Part shown: in pieces, positions 25,489-33,582 of the stretch
Layout of the letters: the number at the start of each line of letters is the position of its first letter
How positions within the stretch are numbered: position 1 is the first letter of the stretch
Made by a program: the position numbers and the translations under genes
Notes under the pieces: generated by a model
What the model was told of the DNA's origin: nothing
The model's database searches: none
Seen by the model: only the letters and a program-made list of their open reading frames with translations
NCBI GenBank assembly: GCA_948976265.1
Contig: CARFUA010000009.1
Location: forward strand, 1-58,579
Length of the DNA stretch: 58,579 nucleotides
Origin: an uncultured Clostridia bacterium
GTDB lineage: Bacteria; Bacillota; Clostridia; TANB77; CAG-508
Direction of reading: 5' to 3'

Positions 25489-26659
25489 CTATTTTTTCAA
25501 AATCTCATCTGCCAATTCATTCATTTTCGCAAGTGATTCTTCCTTTAATTTTGACCTTATCGTAACCATTGATTCAGAAATTGTAATATCTTTCATACTT
25601 CCCAAAATGTCTTTCATACACTTTCCTGCCATTGGCGCCCAAGTTCCATTTTCAATGATTCCAACTTTACGCTTCTGATAATTCTTACTCATTAAATGAT
25701 GCAAAAATTCCTCCATTGGTGGAAATAACTTGGCATCATAAGTGGAAGATGCTAAAATCATTTTATCATAACGAAAGGCATCTTCGATTGCTTCTGCCAT
25801 GTCCTCTCTTGCCAAATCTGTAATAGCAACTTTTTTAGCACCTTTCTTCTTTAAAATTTCCGCCAATTCTTTGGCACTGTCCGCTGTATTCCCATGAATG
25901 GAAGCATAGGCAATAAAAACGCCGTCGTCTTCTGGTTCATAGCGACTCCAAATATCATATTTTCCAATATAAAATTCTAAGTTTTCTTTCAAAATCGGAC
26001 CATGCAATGGGCAAATCATTTTCATATCTAACGTCGCTAATTTTTTTAATAAAGCTTGTACTTGCATACCATATTTTCCGTACAATATTGAAATAGTATC
26101 TTCTTGCCTCGCATGTCCAATCTTCGTTGGTGTCTAAACTTCCAAATTTTCCAAATCCATCTGCTGAAAATACAATCTTTTCTGTTTTTTCATAAGCCAC
26201 CATAACTTCTGGCCAATGCACCATTGGTGCCATAAAAAATTGCAATGTATGTTTTCCAATGGATAATTCCTCTCCTTCTTTCACCACTACTTTTCTCTTT
26301 TCTAAATCTGGAATTTCGAAAAATTGTGGCAAAAACGCAAAAGTTTTATCATTTCCGACCAATTTCATTTCTGGGTATTTTTTTGCTAGAAGCTCTACAT
26401 TATAGGCATGATCTGGTTCTAAATGCGAAATGACTAAATAATCTGGTTTATCTCCTGCCAAAGCTTTTTCTAGATTTTGCAACCATTCTTCCGTTTTTCT
26501 TTTATCAATGGTATCCATTATTACATTTTTTTCATCTTTAATTAGATAAGAATTATATGATATTCCATTTGGAACGATGTATTGACTTTCAAATAAGTCA
26601 ATTTCCTTATCATCTGCTCCAATATAGAAAATATCTTCTGAAATTGTAATATCTTTCAT
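25489..26659 (-). CDS. fprA: FprA-type flavodiiron protein read through a +1 shift at CGG
   Basis: Two frames join at CGG 26080-26078 (codon 194) into 389 aa, normal FprA length. N-terminal MBL domain with the diiron ligands H79-x-E81-x-D83-H84 (SHLEPDHAYN), then MVHWPEVM and FGSLDTNEDW. C-terminal flavodoxin domain with AYASIHGNTADSA. Skipping C in GTA CGG AAA gives FNIVGKYGMQV, close to what I recall of the family at this point. Flavodiiron proteins reduce oxygen or NO and protect anaerobes. Own promoter at 26689-26717 and RBS AAGGAGG. Confidence 0.88.
26078..26080 (-). other. CGG +1 frameshift site in fprA
   Basis: AAT ATT GTA CGG AAA ATA TGG in frame 0. Skipping C gives GTA GGA AAA TAT GGT (VGKYG) and the rest of FprA. 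Frame 0 would end after about 41 unrelated residues. Confidence 0.8.
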
Positions 26660-26688
26660 ATTTTGCCTCCTTTTTATCCTTTTTTGTT

Positions 26689-26717
26689 ATTTTATTATAA
26701 TCCAAGTTAATTTTCAA
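26689..26717 (-). promoter_or_regulatory. Promoter of fprA
   Basis: Minus strand TTGAAA (26717-26712), 17 bp, TAAAAT (26694-26689). Confidence 0.6.
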
Positions 26718-26738
26718 GACTTTTTTTGTTTTTATCTA

Positions 26739-26999
26739 TTGCAATTCACAAAATTCCATTGTATAATATGCTTACTTTTATTCTTAAAAAGTTTTTAAAT
26801 TCTTAAAAACTTTTTCCAAAAACAAAAAAACTTCTCATACTTTTCTTGTGCCAAGGAGGTGATGATTGTGGCACAATTTTGTATGGAAGGAGTGAAAAAA
26901 TGAAACAAAAAAGTATTTCTTTATAAATTAAAATGTATCAACAACATTTAATTTACTTCTTATAAGTTATAGTATACTCTATTTATCAAATGCTGTCAA
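26739..26999. other. Type I toxin-antitoxin-like locus 1, apparently decayed
   Basis: Plus-strand promoter TTGCAA/TATAAT (26739-26767), leader hairpin AAAAAGTTTTTAA / TTAAAAACTTTTT, then a second hairpin TTGTGCCA / TGGCACAA (26846-26876) holding AGGAGG in its loop. A GTG-started 11-codon leader ORF (26868-26903) overlaps by ATGA a main ORF of only 8 codons (26900-26926). A minus-strand promoter TTGACA/TATACT (26999-26971) faces it. Compared with locus 2, the toxin body, terminator and one direct repeat are missing, as if deleted by recombination between the repeats. Confidence 0.6.
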
Positions 27000-27022
27000 G
27001 TAATTTCTTTTTAAAATTTCGT

Positions 27023-28645
27023 TTATGCAATCTTTTGAGACATATTTCGCATTTCTCTAGCATTTTGAATAGAAGTTTCTGTGATTTCACCATTCGAAAT
27101 TCTGGCAATTTCACGAATAACTTGTTCTTCATTTAATTGATTAATCTGTGTTTTTGTCATATTATTTTCACTACTTTTGAAAATGTAATAATTATAATCT
27201 CCTTTAGCTGCAATCGTTGCTAAATGCGTAATGCAAATTACTTGATGATTTTGGGCAATTTTTTTCATTTTTTCACCTGTACTGTTTGCTGCAATTCCAC
27301 TGATTCCTGTATCAATTTCATCAAAAACTAAAATTGGGGTTTTGTCTACATCTGCTAAAACGGTTTTAATTGCAAACATCACTCTTGACATTTCACCACC
27401 AGAAGCGATTTTTACCAAAGATTTTTTTTCATCGCCTTGATTGGTGGAAATTAAGAATTCTACTTTATCCAAACCATTGCTTGTGAATTTTCCTTTTTCC
27501 AAAGATTCTACTTTTACTTCAAATTCTGCATTTTTCATTTCTAAATCTTTTAATTCTTGCGTGATTTCATCCGATAATTTAATCGCACATTTCACACGAA
27601 TTTCATTCATTTTTTGACTAATTTCTAACATTTTATTTTCGAATTTCTCTAACTTATCTTTTAATTCTAAAATATAATTTTCCAAATTTGTGATCGTAAA
27701 AATTTCCTGCTTAATTTTTTCTTGATATTCCAATATTTGCTCAATATTATTACCATATTTTCTTTTCAAAGAATAAATCAAATCTAGCCTTGCTTCTATT
27801 TTATTTTGCTCTTCTGCATCAAAATAAACCTCTTCACAGCTTAAATCTCTAGAAGTTTCTTGAATTTCATAATAGCAATTTTTCAATCTGGTTACCATAT
27901 CAGAATAGTTTGCATTATATGACTCAATTTTTTCAAGCGCTCGAATTGCATTGTTGAGACCGTCAATTGAGTTATTATCAATTTCACTTTGTGCTTCTTT
28001 TAAGTGATTGGCAATCTTTTCGGATGCTCCTATTATTTTGCTTTTCTCTTCTAATTCAGTTTCCTCATTTGGCTTTAAGTTAGCTTCTTCAATTTCGGTT
28101 AATTGGTAATTTAATAAATCCAATTTGCGCTGTTTTTCTAAGTCATCACCATAATTTAGATTTAACTCTTTTTTGAGATTCAAATATTTTTCATACATTT
28201 CCTGATATTCTGCTTTCAAAATCCCGATTTCATCATTGGCATAACCATCTAATAATTCAATCTGTTTACTTAAATCTAGCATCATCTGATTGTCATTTTG
28301 CCCATGAATATCAATGATATTTTTCATAAAATCTTTTAATTCTGCTACTGTAACAAGTCTACCATTGATTTTACACATATTTTTGCCATGACCATTCATT
28401 TCCCTTGAAATAATGACATTATCTTCAAATTCAGATAGAGAAATCGACATTTCAATAAAGGAATTCGTTTCTCCCGTTCGTATCATTTCCTTTGAAAATC
28501 TGCCTCCTGCTAAAATTTTTAGGGCACCAATAATAAGCGTTTTTCCAGCACCAGTTTCACCTGTTAGAACATTAAAACCTTCGTTTAAATTAATGGTTAA
28601 ATCATCAATAATTCCTATATTTTTTATATGTAATAAATTTATCAT
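27023..28645 (-). CDS. recN: DNA repair protein RecN
   Basis: 540 aa. SMC-like ATPase with Walker A GETGAGKT at 29-36, a long coiled coil (about 150-360) and the C-terminal SGGEMSRVMFAIK signature and Walker B ILVFDEIDTGISG. RecN acts in double-strand break repair. Regulation by the SOS response is supported by two LexA-like boxes around its promoter. RBS GGAGG before ATG 28645. No CGG codon. Confidence 0.97.
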   Translation of the reverse strand: MINLLHIKNIGIIDDLTINLNEGFNVLTGETGAGKTLIIGALKILAGGRFSKEMIRTGETNSFIEMSISLSEFEDNVIISREMNGHGKNMCKINGRLVTVAELKDFMKNIIDIHGQNDNQMMLDLSKQIELLDGYANDEIGILKAEYQEMYEKYLNLKKELNLNYGDDLEKQRKLDLLNYQLTEIEEANLKPNEETELEEKSKIIGASEKIANHLKEAQSEIDNNSIDGLNNAIRALEKIESYNANYSDMVTRLKNCYYEIQETSRDLSCEEVYFDAEEQNKIEARLDLIYSLKRKYGNNIEQILEYQEKIKQEIFTITNLENYILELKDKLEKFENKMLEISQKMNEIRVKCAIKLSDEITQELKDLEMKNAEFEVKVESLEKGKFTSNGLDKVEFLISTNQGDEKKSLVKIASGGEMSRVMFAIKTVLADVDKTPILVFDEIDTGISGIAANSTGEKMKKIAQNHQVICITHLATIAAKGDYNYYIFKSSENNMTKTQINQLNEEQVIREIARISNGEITETSIQNAREMRNMSQKIA

Positions 28646-28659
28646 CCTTTACCTCCTAC

Positions 28660-28721
28660 CAAAAATATGTTCGATATTGCTATTATATCAAACTTTTGTT
28701 TTTTGTCAATACATTTGTTCG
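28660..28721 (-). promoter_or_regulatory. recN promoter with two LexA-type operators
   Basis: Minus strand TTGACA (28709-28704), 16 bp, TATAAT (28687-28682). CGAACAAATGTATT (28721-28708) overlaps the -35. CGAACATATTTTTG (28673-28660) lies just after the -10 and matches the Bacillus LexA box CGAACATATGTTCG at 12 of 14 positions. Confidence 0.75.
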
Positions 28722-28875
28722 TATTTTTTTGAATTTTTTACTTGCAATTTACAACAAAGTATTGTATTATAATTTTAGTTTTATTCTAAAAGTTTTTATG
28801 TTCTTAAAAACTTTTTCCAAACTAAAAATTATATTTCCAAACTTTCCTATAAAATGCGCCAAAGGAGGTGGTTTT

Positions 28876-28917
28876 GTGGCGCAAATTTTGTGCGAAAGGA
28901 GGAATACATATTCATGA
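28876..28917 (+). CDS. Leader peptide ORF of locus 2
   Basis: 13 codons from GTG, with AAAGGAGG well placed but inside a hairpin loop. The stop TGA overlaps the ATG of the 41-aa ORF. The equivalent ORF in locus 1 begins with the same residues (MAQ). It may couple translation to the main ORF, like mok in hok/sok. Confidence 0.4.
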   Translation: MAQILCERRNTYS

Positions 28918-29039
28918 AAACTAGAAATTCTAAAAGAAAACAAAAGAAAAAATACACAAAAGAGCAATTTGAAATTTATAAAATTGTATTGGAAATACTA
29001 AAGATAATAATCGATGAAGCAAGAAAATTTTTTCAATAA
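28914..29039 (+). CDS. Small amphipathic protein, toxin candidate of locus 2
   Basis: 41 aa. N-terminus strongly basic (KTRNSKRKQKKKY), then an amphipathic or membrane-binding helix (FEIYKIVLEILKIIIDEARKFF). AAGGAGG lies 11 bases before ATG. It is followed at once by a strong bidirectional terminator and faced by an antisense promoter. No known toxin family is recognised, so the toxin role rests only on locus architecture. Confidence 0.5.
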   Translation: MKTRNSKRKQKKKYTKEQFEIYKIVLEILKIIIDEARKFFQ

Positions 29040-29043
29040 AAAT

Positions 29044-29079
29044 AAAACCAGTAGCAAATGTCGCTTTGCTACTGGTTTT
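29044..29079. terminator. Bidirectional terminator of locus 2
   Basis: Perfect 15-bp stem AAAACCAGTAGCAAA / TTTGCTACTGGTTTT, 6-base loop, T-run on both strands. Confidence 0.9.
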
Positions 29080-29172
29080 TACTAGAAATTCTAAATTTTA
29101 TAAATTAAAGTATATCAAGTTCCCTTAATTTACATCTTTATAACTTTAGTATACTCCTATTTTTCCTTCTTG

Positions 29173-29976
29173 TCAACAACTTTTTCCTTCTCTCCATACA
29201 CTTTTCCGAAGCATCACTTCTTCAAATCCCATGTTTTGATAGATTTTTTCCGTATAAAATCCCTTTTCTGTTTGCACACAAACTGTATCAATTCCCAGTT
29301 TCCTCAAATCTTTTATGATATTTGACATCATTTTTTTGCAAATACCTTGTTTTTGAAATTCTTTTTTCGTAGAAACACTATAAATAATTGCATAAGTCCC
29401 TTTATACCATAAATTAGCTGTTCCCACCATTTCTCCTTTATATTTCGCACAATATTCCAATTTATGAAATTCGCCATCCTCAAATTTCAAATCATAAATT
29501 TTTCGATATTCTTCTGGCAAAGTTCCATAAGGATCTTCAGGGTCATCACTTGAAAATCCTTCCATAACCGCTTGAACAAATTGCGCTTTTTCTTCCTCTT
29601 TTACCTGCGAAATTTCCACTTGCAGTTTGCTTTCATACGCAGGAAAACGCTCCAAGTTTTCTATCGCCATCCAACAATCAGTATATAAATTTTCTAAATG
29701 ACAATCTCCAAATTGCCCTTCTATCTTAGAATTATCTTGATTTGACATCAAATATAAAACCGGCTGTCTTTCCAATTTTTGCATATCGCTTTTGATTTCT
29801 TCCCAAAGCGCTTTCAAATCAACCTCTGGACTTTTTAAAAAAGCATAATTCCAATACCAATCCGCAATGATTTTACTATATTGAACATCATAATTTTCTC
29901 TTTCTATTTTTTCGGAAGAGCCAATTTTTAGTTGCCCTTCAAAATGAATTTCAATCAATTTTTCCAAATTATTCAT
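29173..29976 (-). CDS. GNAT-family N-acetyltransferase with a near-terminal CGG
   Basis: 267 aa in frame 0. C-terminal GNAT fold: YSVSTKKEFQKQGICKKMM is the acetyl-CoA loop and YQNMGFEE the end strand. The N-terminal half is a separate helical domain. CGG occurs in frame at 29208-29206, 11 codons before the stop. A +1 shift there would give MLGKVYGEKEK... and a product ending at 29157, overlapping the antisense promoter of locus 2. Which end is made is open. Substrate unknown. The start at 29976 overlaps the preceding flavodoxin gene by 8 bases. Confidence 0.82.
   Translation of the reverse strand: MNNLEKLIEIHFEGQLKIGSSEKIERENYDVQYSKIIADWYWNYAFLKSPEVDLKALWEEIKSDMQKLERQPVLYLMSNQDNSKIEGQFGDCHLENLYTDCWMAIENLERFPAYESKLQVEISQVKEEEKAQFVQAVMEGFSSDDPEDPYGTLPEEYRKIYDLKFEDGEFHKLEYCAKYKGEMVGTANLWYKGTYAIIYSVSTKKEFQKQGICKKMMSNIIKDLRKLGIDTVCVQTEKGFYTEKIYQNMGFEEVMLRKSVWREGKSC
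29206..29208 (-). other. In-frame CGG near the C-terminus of the acetyltransferase
   Basis: ATG CTT CGG AAA AGT in frame 0. +1 gives CTT GGA AAA GTG TAT GGA and 16 residues to TAG at 29159-29157. Either reading is plausible. Confidence 0.4.
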
Positions 29977-30526
29977 TTTCTCCTCCTAAAACTAACGCCT
30001 TAGTTCCTTCTACAATCTCACTTTTCATCTCTTCAAAATTCTTTTTCGTTACACCAATTTGTTTTACAACATTCATATGCAAAAATTTTGCCAAAATCTT
30101 CATAGAATGCAATGTATTTTCTGTTCCATCTCCACTGCCACCTGCACAAGCAATACACAGCATATTTTTATTTTTCAAGTACGAGTTTTCATCAAATGAC
30201 TCACATCTTTTTAATCGATCAAAAAACGTTTTAGCCGATTCACTCATTTCGTAAAAATAAACTGGCGTAACAATTATCATGGCATCAAAGGCATCTATTT
30301 TTTGTTTTAAATCATTAAAATCATCCTTCATTCTACATCGATGTTCTTCTAAACAAATGCCCCAACCTCGCTTACCACATGCTTCACACTTTTTAATATT
30401 ATATTGATTCAAAACAATCCATTCTGTTTCTATCTTCTCTTTTTCCAACGTTTCCTTTGCAATTTCCACACACGAATTCGTCAAACCAATCTCGTTTGGA
30501 CTGCTACTAACTATTACAACTTTCAT
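29969..30526 (-). CDS. Flavodoxin-fold NAD(P)H-dependent oxidoreductase
   Basis: 185 aa. Starts VVIVSSSPNEIGLTNSC (FMN phosphate loop of the FMN-reductase family), with KKCEACGKRGWGIC, an iron-sulfur-flavoprotein-like Cys cluster, and VTPVYFYEMSESAKTFFDR, the typical flavin-binding segment. Probably an FMN-binding reductase; the Cys residues might hold a cluster. RBS TTGGAG before ATG. Confidence 0.88.
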   Translation of the reverse strand: MKVVIVSSSPNEIGLTNSCVEIAKETLEKEKIETEWIVLNQYNIKKCEACGKRGWGICLEEHRCRMKDDFNDLKQKIDAFDAMIIVTPVYFYEMSESAKTFFDRLKRCESFDENSYLKNKNMLCIACAGGSGDGTENTLHSMKILAKFLHMNVVKQIGVTKKNFEEMKSEIVEGTKALVLGGENE

Positions 30527-31030
30527 TTATTTCTCCAATCGCTCTTTTATCAAATCTCTCACAAATTCCCAACGATTTTCCAAAAATTGCTCCTTTTCAA
30601 AAATCGCTTCTGCTTCTTCAAAACTCACCCACTTCACATCACAAACTTCTGTCTCTTGCATGACAATATCTTTCAAATCAATTTCTTGTTTTACAATAAA
30701 TTCATCAAGCCAAACTTCTTCTGTTTTAAACGTTCGAATCCATTCCACTTCTTGCATATTTAGTTGAATTCCCAATTCTTCTAAAGTTTCTCTTTCAATG
30801 GTTTGCAAACTAGTTTCTCCTTTTATAACAGAACCACCTGTCATCGCCCACACATTCGGAGAAAGTCTTTTCTTTGGAGAACGCTTTTGAAGCAGAATTT
30901 TCCCTTGCGAATTTATCATCCAAATATCAGCTCCCTTATGAAAAAATCCTTCTGGAATTGGCTCTCCTTTTTGCATTACTTGCCCTGTTTTATTTCCGTT
31001 TTCATCTAATAAATCCCATATTTCTGGCAT
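30527..31030 (-). CDS. Nudix hydrolase, Idi-like
   Basis: 167 aa from ATG 31030 (AAGGAAGGAG before it; a longer frame to 31114 lacks a ribosome site). It begins EIWDLLDENGN and carries the box GGSVIKGETSLQTIERETLEELG. This start is common to Nudix proteins related to isopentenyl-diphosphate isomerase (YfcD type), but the isomerase-specific Cys/Glu pattern is not evident. A hydrolase role is more likely. Confidence 0.85.
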   Translation of the reverse strand: MPEIWDLLDENGNKTGQVMQKGEPIPEGFFHKGADIWMINSQGKILLQKRSPKKRLSPNVWAMTGGSVIKGETSLQTIERETLEELGIQLNMQEVEWIRTFKTEEVWLDEFIVKQEIDLKDIVMQETEVCDVKWVSFEEAEAIFEKEQFLENRWEFVRDLIKERLEK

Positions 31031-31102
31031 GACTTTTTCTCCTTCCTTTGGTTTACATTGTATCACAATATTCTCAAAAAGTATAGCATTATTTTCCAAA
31101 AT

Positions 31103-31136
31103 AAAACAAGGCAAATGACATTCGTCAAATACCTTG
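31103..31136 (-). terminator. Terminator downstream of the 97-aa orphan gene
   Basis: ACAAGG / CCTTGT and TGAC / GTCA stems with an internal loop, followed on the minus strand by TTTTATTTT. Confidence 0.55.
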
Positions 31137-31146
31137 TCTCATAAAA

Positions 31147-31440
31147 TTATTTCCATACCTTCGTGATTGCTTTAGCCACCACATCATTTGGGCATTGAAA
31201 TACTACTGTCTTGCCAGAGCTTGTCGCTTTCGCTCCAAATCCTTTTGCGATTTCCTTCAACTGCTTTACATATTTGAATGTACCATATTGTGAAGCGGTT
31301 ATCTCAAAAGTCACTTTTAACCCTTCAGACGCAATTACTCTGATAGGCTTATCCAAAGCCCCTTTCCGTTCTCTGGTGCCTTCTGCCTCTTGGCATGCTT
31401 TTTCGCTTCCTTTATTGAAGTCTTCTTTCAAAAATCCCAT
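31147..31440 (-). CDS. Orphan protein of unknown function, GC-rich
   Basis: 97 aa with AGGAGG before ATG. Charged N-terminus, then an alpha/beta region (PIRVIASEGLKVTFEITASQ, GKTVVFQCPNDVVAKAITKV). Base composition is clearly richer in GC than its neighbours. It has one in-frame CGG (GAA CGG AAA, codon 25). A +1 shift there would stop after about 10 codons, so the open frame requires CGG as Arg. Likely acquired. No family recognised. Confidence 0.6.
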   Translation of the reverse strand: MGFLKEDFNKGSEKACQEAEGTRERKGALDKPIRVIASEGLKVTFEITASQYGTFKYVKQLKEIAKGFGAKATSSGKTVVFQCPNDVVAKAITKVWK

Positions 31441-31513
31441 CGTTATCCTCCTTGTTGTTTTTCTAAAACTTTATGTGACTATATTATACTATCTTTTCTT
31501 CAAAATGTCAATT

Positions 31514-32200
31514 TTATGTCTTCCATTTTTGTAAATAATTTATATATTTCACTTCTATAAAATTCACTAACTTCTTTGCTAAAATTTCATGATATTCCTC
31601 TGTTGGATGCAAACCATCTGGCAAATATTTTAAGACATCTTCCGTTTTCTCAATTCCACATTCTTCATATAAATCAAACACATCGATTTCATACATTTGG
31701 CATACTTCTTTTATCGCCTTCCCAACATCTTCTAAAGTATAGCCCAAATCATTTTTTACCTTTGTTTTTAATTCTAACTTAGCATTTTCATTTTCGTAAC
31801 CTCTTTTCAAAGGTGTCATAAAAACAAGGATTGCAGTTGGATATTTTTCCTTCAAACCACGACAAATTTTATGAATGGCTCCGTAAATTGTTTCTGTATT
31901 TTTTTCGTTCTTATTTCCTAAGCAGATTGGCTTTTCCGAAACAGGGTCATAATCATTCGTTCCACCAAACACAATAACCATATCTGCTTCTTCCATATTT
32001 TTATATCGCAAACACATTGGTTCAAAAGCGTTTTCTCCACTTGCCAAAGTAGAACCGCTAATTCCATATTGATTAACTTGTTGTAACTGCAATTCTTCTT
32101 TTAATAAATCTGGATATCGAATTTTGAGCCTCTTTTCCGTAAACGCCTCATATCCCCAAGTAATACTATCGCCTAGAATATTGACCTTTTCTATTTTCAT
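31514..32200 (-). CDS. SGNH/GDSL-family hydrolase
   Basis: 228 aa. Block I GDSITWGYEA (Ser nucleophile), block II G-S in YGISGSTLA, block III GGTNDYD (Asn) and block V DGLHPTEEYH (Asp/His). No signal peptide, so cytoplasmic. Family members are esterases or lipases; substrate unknown. RBS GAGAG before ATG 32200. It lies 3 bases after the Nudix gene. Confidence 0.92.
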   Translation of the reverse strand: MKIEKVNILGDSITWGYEAFTEKRLKIRYPDLLKEELQLQQVNQYGISGSTLASGENAFEPMCLRYKNMEEADMVIVFGGTNDYDPVSEKPICLGNKNEKNTETIYGAIHKICRGLKEKYPTAILVFMTPLKRGYENENAKLELKTKVKNDLGYTLEDVGKAIKEVCQMYEIDVFDLYEECGIEKTEDVLKYLPDGLHPTEEYHEILAKKLVNFIEVKYINYLQKWKT

Positions 32201-32203
32201 TTA

Positions 32204-32638
32204 TTAACTCTCCATTTCTCGAATCACTTCCAACGGATATACTTCATTTTCTTCTATCTGTCTTATCATCTCTAATATCATTTTTTCGCCTCGTAAATCA
32301 GTTTTTGGCATATTTTTGATTTCTTCAATTTCCCACCATTTTACCACCAAAATTTCGCTTGGATCAAAACTAATATTTTCTTCTAACAATTCCGTCAAAA
32401 ATGTAATTCTCACAATATTGCTATTTCCTTTTGCAGAAATAATTGGTAACATTTTCGTTAATTTTACTTTGCAACCAGTTTCTTCGAAAATCTCACGAAT
32501 CGCTCCTTCAAAAATCGTTTCTCCTTCATCTAAATGTCCAGCTGGAAAATTCCATTGTCCATAGCATTTTTCTTGTGCCTCTTGCACCATCAATATTTTG
32601 TTTTCCTTTCGAATAATTCCTCCCACAATCACTTTCAT
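32204..32638 (-). CDS. Nudix hydrolase, MutT-like
   Basis: 144 aa. Box GHLDEGETIFEGAIREIFEETG is complete. The start VIVGGIIRKENKILMVQEA is typical of NUDIX proteins in the RppH/phosphatase-like group. RBS AAGGAGG. Third Nudix gene within 11 kb, all on the same strand. Substrate unknown. Confidence 0.9.
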   Translation of the reverse strand: MKVIVGGIIRKENKILMVQEAQEKCYGQWNFPAGHLDEGETIFEGAIREIFEETGCKVKLTKMLPIISAKGNSNIVRITFLTELLEENISFDPSEILVVKWWEIEEIKNMPKTDLRGEKMILEMIRQIEENEVYPLEVIREMES

Positions 32639-32659
32639 TTTTCATTCCTCCTTTTTCTT

Positions 32660-33310
32660 TTAAATCTTTCGAATCGCACAATTCCAAACAAGCTTTTCAC
32701 ACTCATATCGCAACATTTTCTCTTGCTTCACCTTTTCAATTTTCCAATCTTTGAAAAAATCACGAATACTTTTTTCATCAAAAAGCCTTTTGCTTTTTTT
32801 CCATTTTTCTTGCCAAATAAAATTATTATCAATTTTTTCATGATGCGTAATAAAATTACTATCCTGCGTAGAATTCACTCGAAAAACTAAAATTCCATTT
32901 AGCTTCAATATTCTCCTAATTTCCTCAATTATATTTTTCGTTACTTCTTCTGTAAAATAATGAATGCACAAATCGGCTATCACAATATCTGTGTAATTAT
33001 CTTGAAATGGAAACTTTTCTGTCATATCAAATAATTTTGTTTGTGCTTTTGGCATTTCTTTTTCAATTGTTTTTATAGCAACTTCAGCGTAATCACACGC
33101 CACTACTTCTTTTCCTTTTTCTAGCAAATACAATGTATTATTTCCCAAACCACAACCCAAATCGATAATTGGTGTTGTACATTTTTCGATTTCAATTTCA
33201 TAATCTGCAAGCCAATTATCATAGGCTTGTTCTCTAAGTTTAACTCTAATGTCTTGATTCATTTCCACAAACCTTTGATTAAATACTTCTTTATCTGTAT
33301 ATTTCTGCAT
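32660..33310 (-). CDS. Class I SAM-dependent methyltransferase
   Basis: 216 aa. Motif I IIDLGCGLGNNTLYLLEKG, motif II VVACDYAEVAI and motif IV IVIADLCIHYF. The N-terminus (FVEMNQDIRVKLREQAYDNW) is outside the Rossmann core. Methyl acceptor unknown. RBS AGGAGG before ATG. Confidence 0.9.
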   Translation of the reverse strand: MQKYTDKEVFNQRFVEMNQDIRVKLREQAYDNWLADYEIEIEKCTTPIIDLGCGLGNNTLYLLEKGKEVVACDYAEVAIKTIEKEMPKAQTKLFDMTEKFPFQDNYTDIVIADLCIHYFTEEVTKNIIEEIRRILKLNGILVFRVNSTQDSNFITHHEKIDNNFIWQEKWKKSKRLFDEKSIRDFFKDWKIEKVKQEKMLRYECEKLVWNCAIRKI

Positions 33311-33370
33311 GATTTCCTCCTATTTTTCAAATTTTATCACAAAATCTTATGGTTTGCAATTGTTTCCATA

Positions 33371-33400
33371 AAAAAAAAATAGAGTTGTATTCTCTATTTT
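33371..33400 (-). terminator. Minus-strand terminator next to locus 3
   Basis: Stem AAAATAGAG / CTCTATTTT followed on the minus strand by nine T. Would stop read-through from the ygjV-like gene or from the antisense RNA of locus 3. Confidence 0.75.
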
Positions 33401-33484
33401 TACATAATATTTTTCTTGAAATTTATTGTAATTTGCTATAAAATAGCACTATCCTTTGCTCAAGGAGGAAAAGAGGCGAAATTT

Positions 33485-33550
33485 TTGTTTTTCAAACAAT
33501 TGTACTTAGTCTTACTTGCATTACTGGCTTGGTCAGAAGATGAAGAGTAA
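33485..33550 (+). CDS. 21-residue hydrophobic peptide, toxin candidate of locus 3
   Basis: TTG start with AGAGG 8 bases upstream. Sequence FFKQLYLVLLALLAWSEDEE after the initiator: one membrane-spanning run followed by an acidic tail, the size and shape of type I toxins. A stronger AAGGAGG lies 16 bases from the start and might serve another start, so the exact N-terminus is open. Confidence 0.5.
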   Translation: MFFKQLYLVLLALLAWSEDEE

Positions 33551-33554
33551 GACG

Positions 33555-33582
33555 AAACCCTAGTGCTCTAACACTAGGGTTT
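33555..33582. terminator. Bidirectional terminator of locus 3
   Basis: 11-bp stem AAACCCTAGTG / CACTAGGGTTT followed by T-rich sequence on the plus strand. Confidence 0.8.

Larger units (their letters stand above)
28742..29176. other. Type I toxin-antitoxin-like locus 2 (complete)
   Basis: Plus promoter TTGCAA (28742-28747)/TATTAT (28765-28770). Leader hairpin AAAGTTTTT / AAAAACTTT. SD hairpin TGCGCCA / TGGCGCA (28855-28883). Leader ORF 28876-28917 overlaps by ATGA a 41-aa ORF (28914-29039). Bidirectional terminator 29044-29079. A 15-base direct repeat ACTAGAAATTCTAAA lies at 28920-28934 and 29081-29095. The facing minus promoter TTGACA (29176-29171)/TATACT (29153-29148) would make an RNA containing the second repeat and ending at the shared terminator. 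This is the par/Fst layout. Confidence 0.6.

Noticed and set aside
26900..26926. 8-codon ORF in locus 1 as an independent gene
   Set aside because: Too short and best explained as the remnant left by the deletion between repeats.
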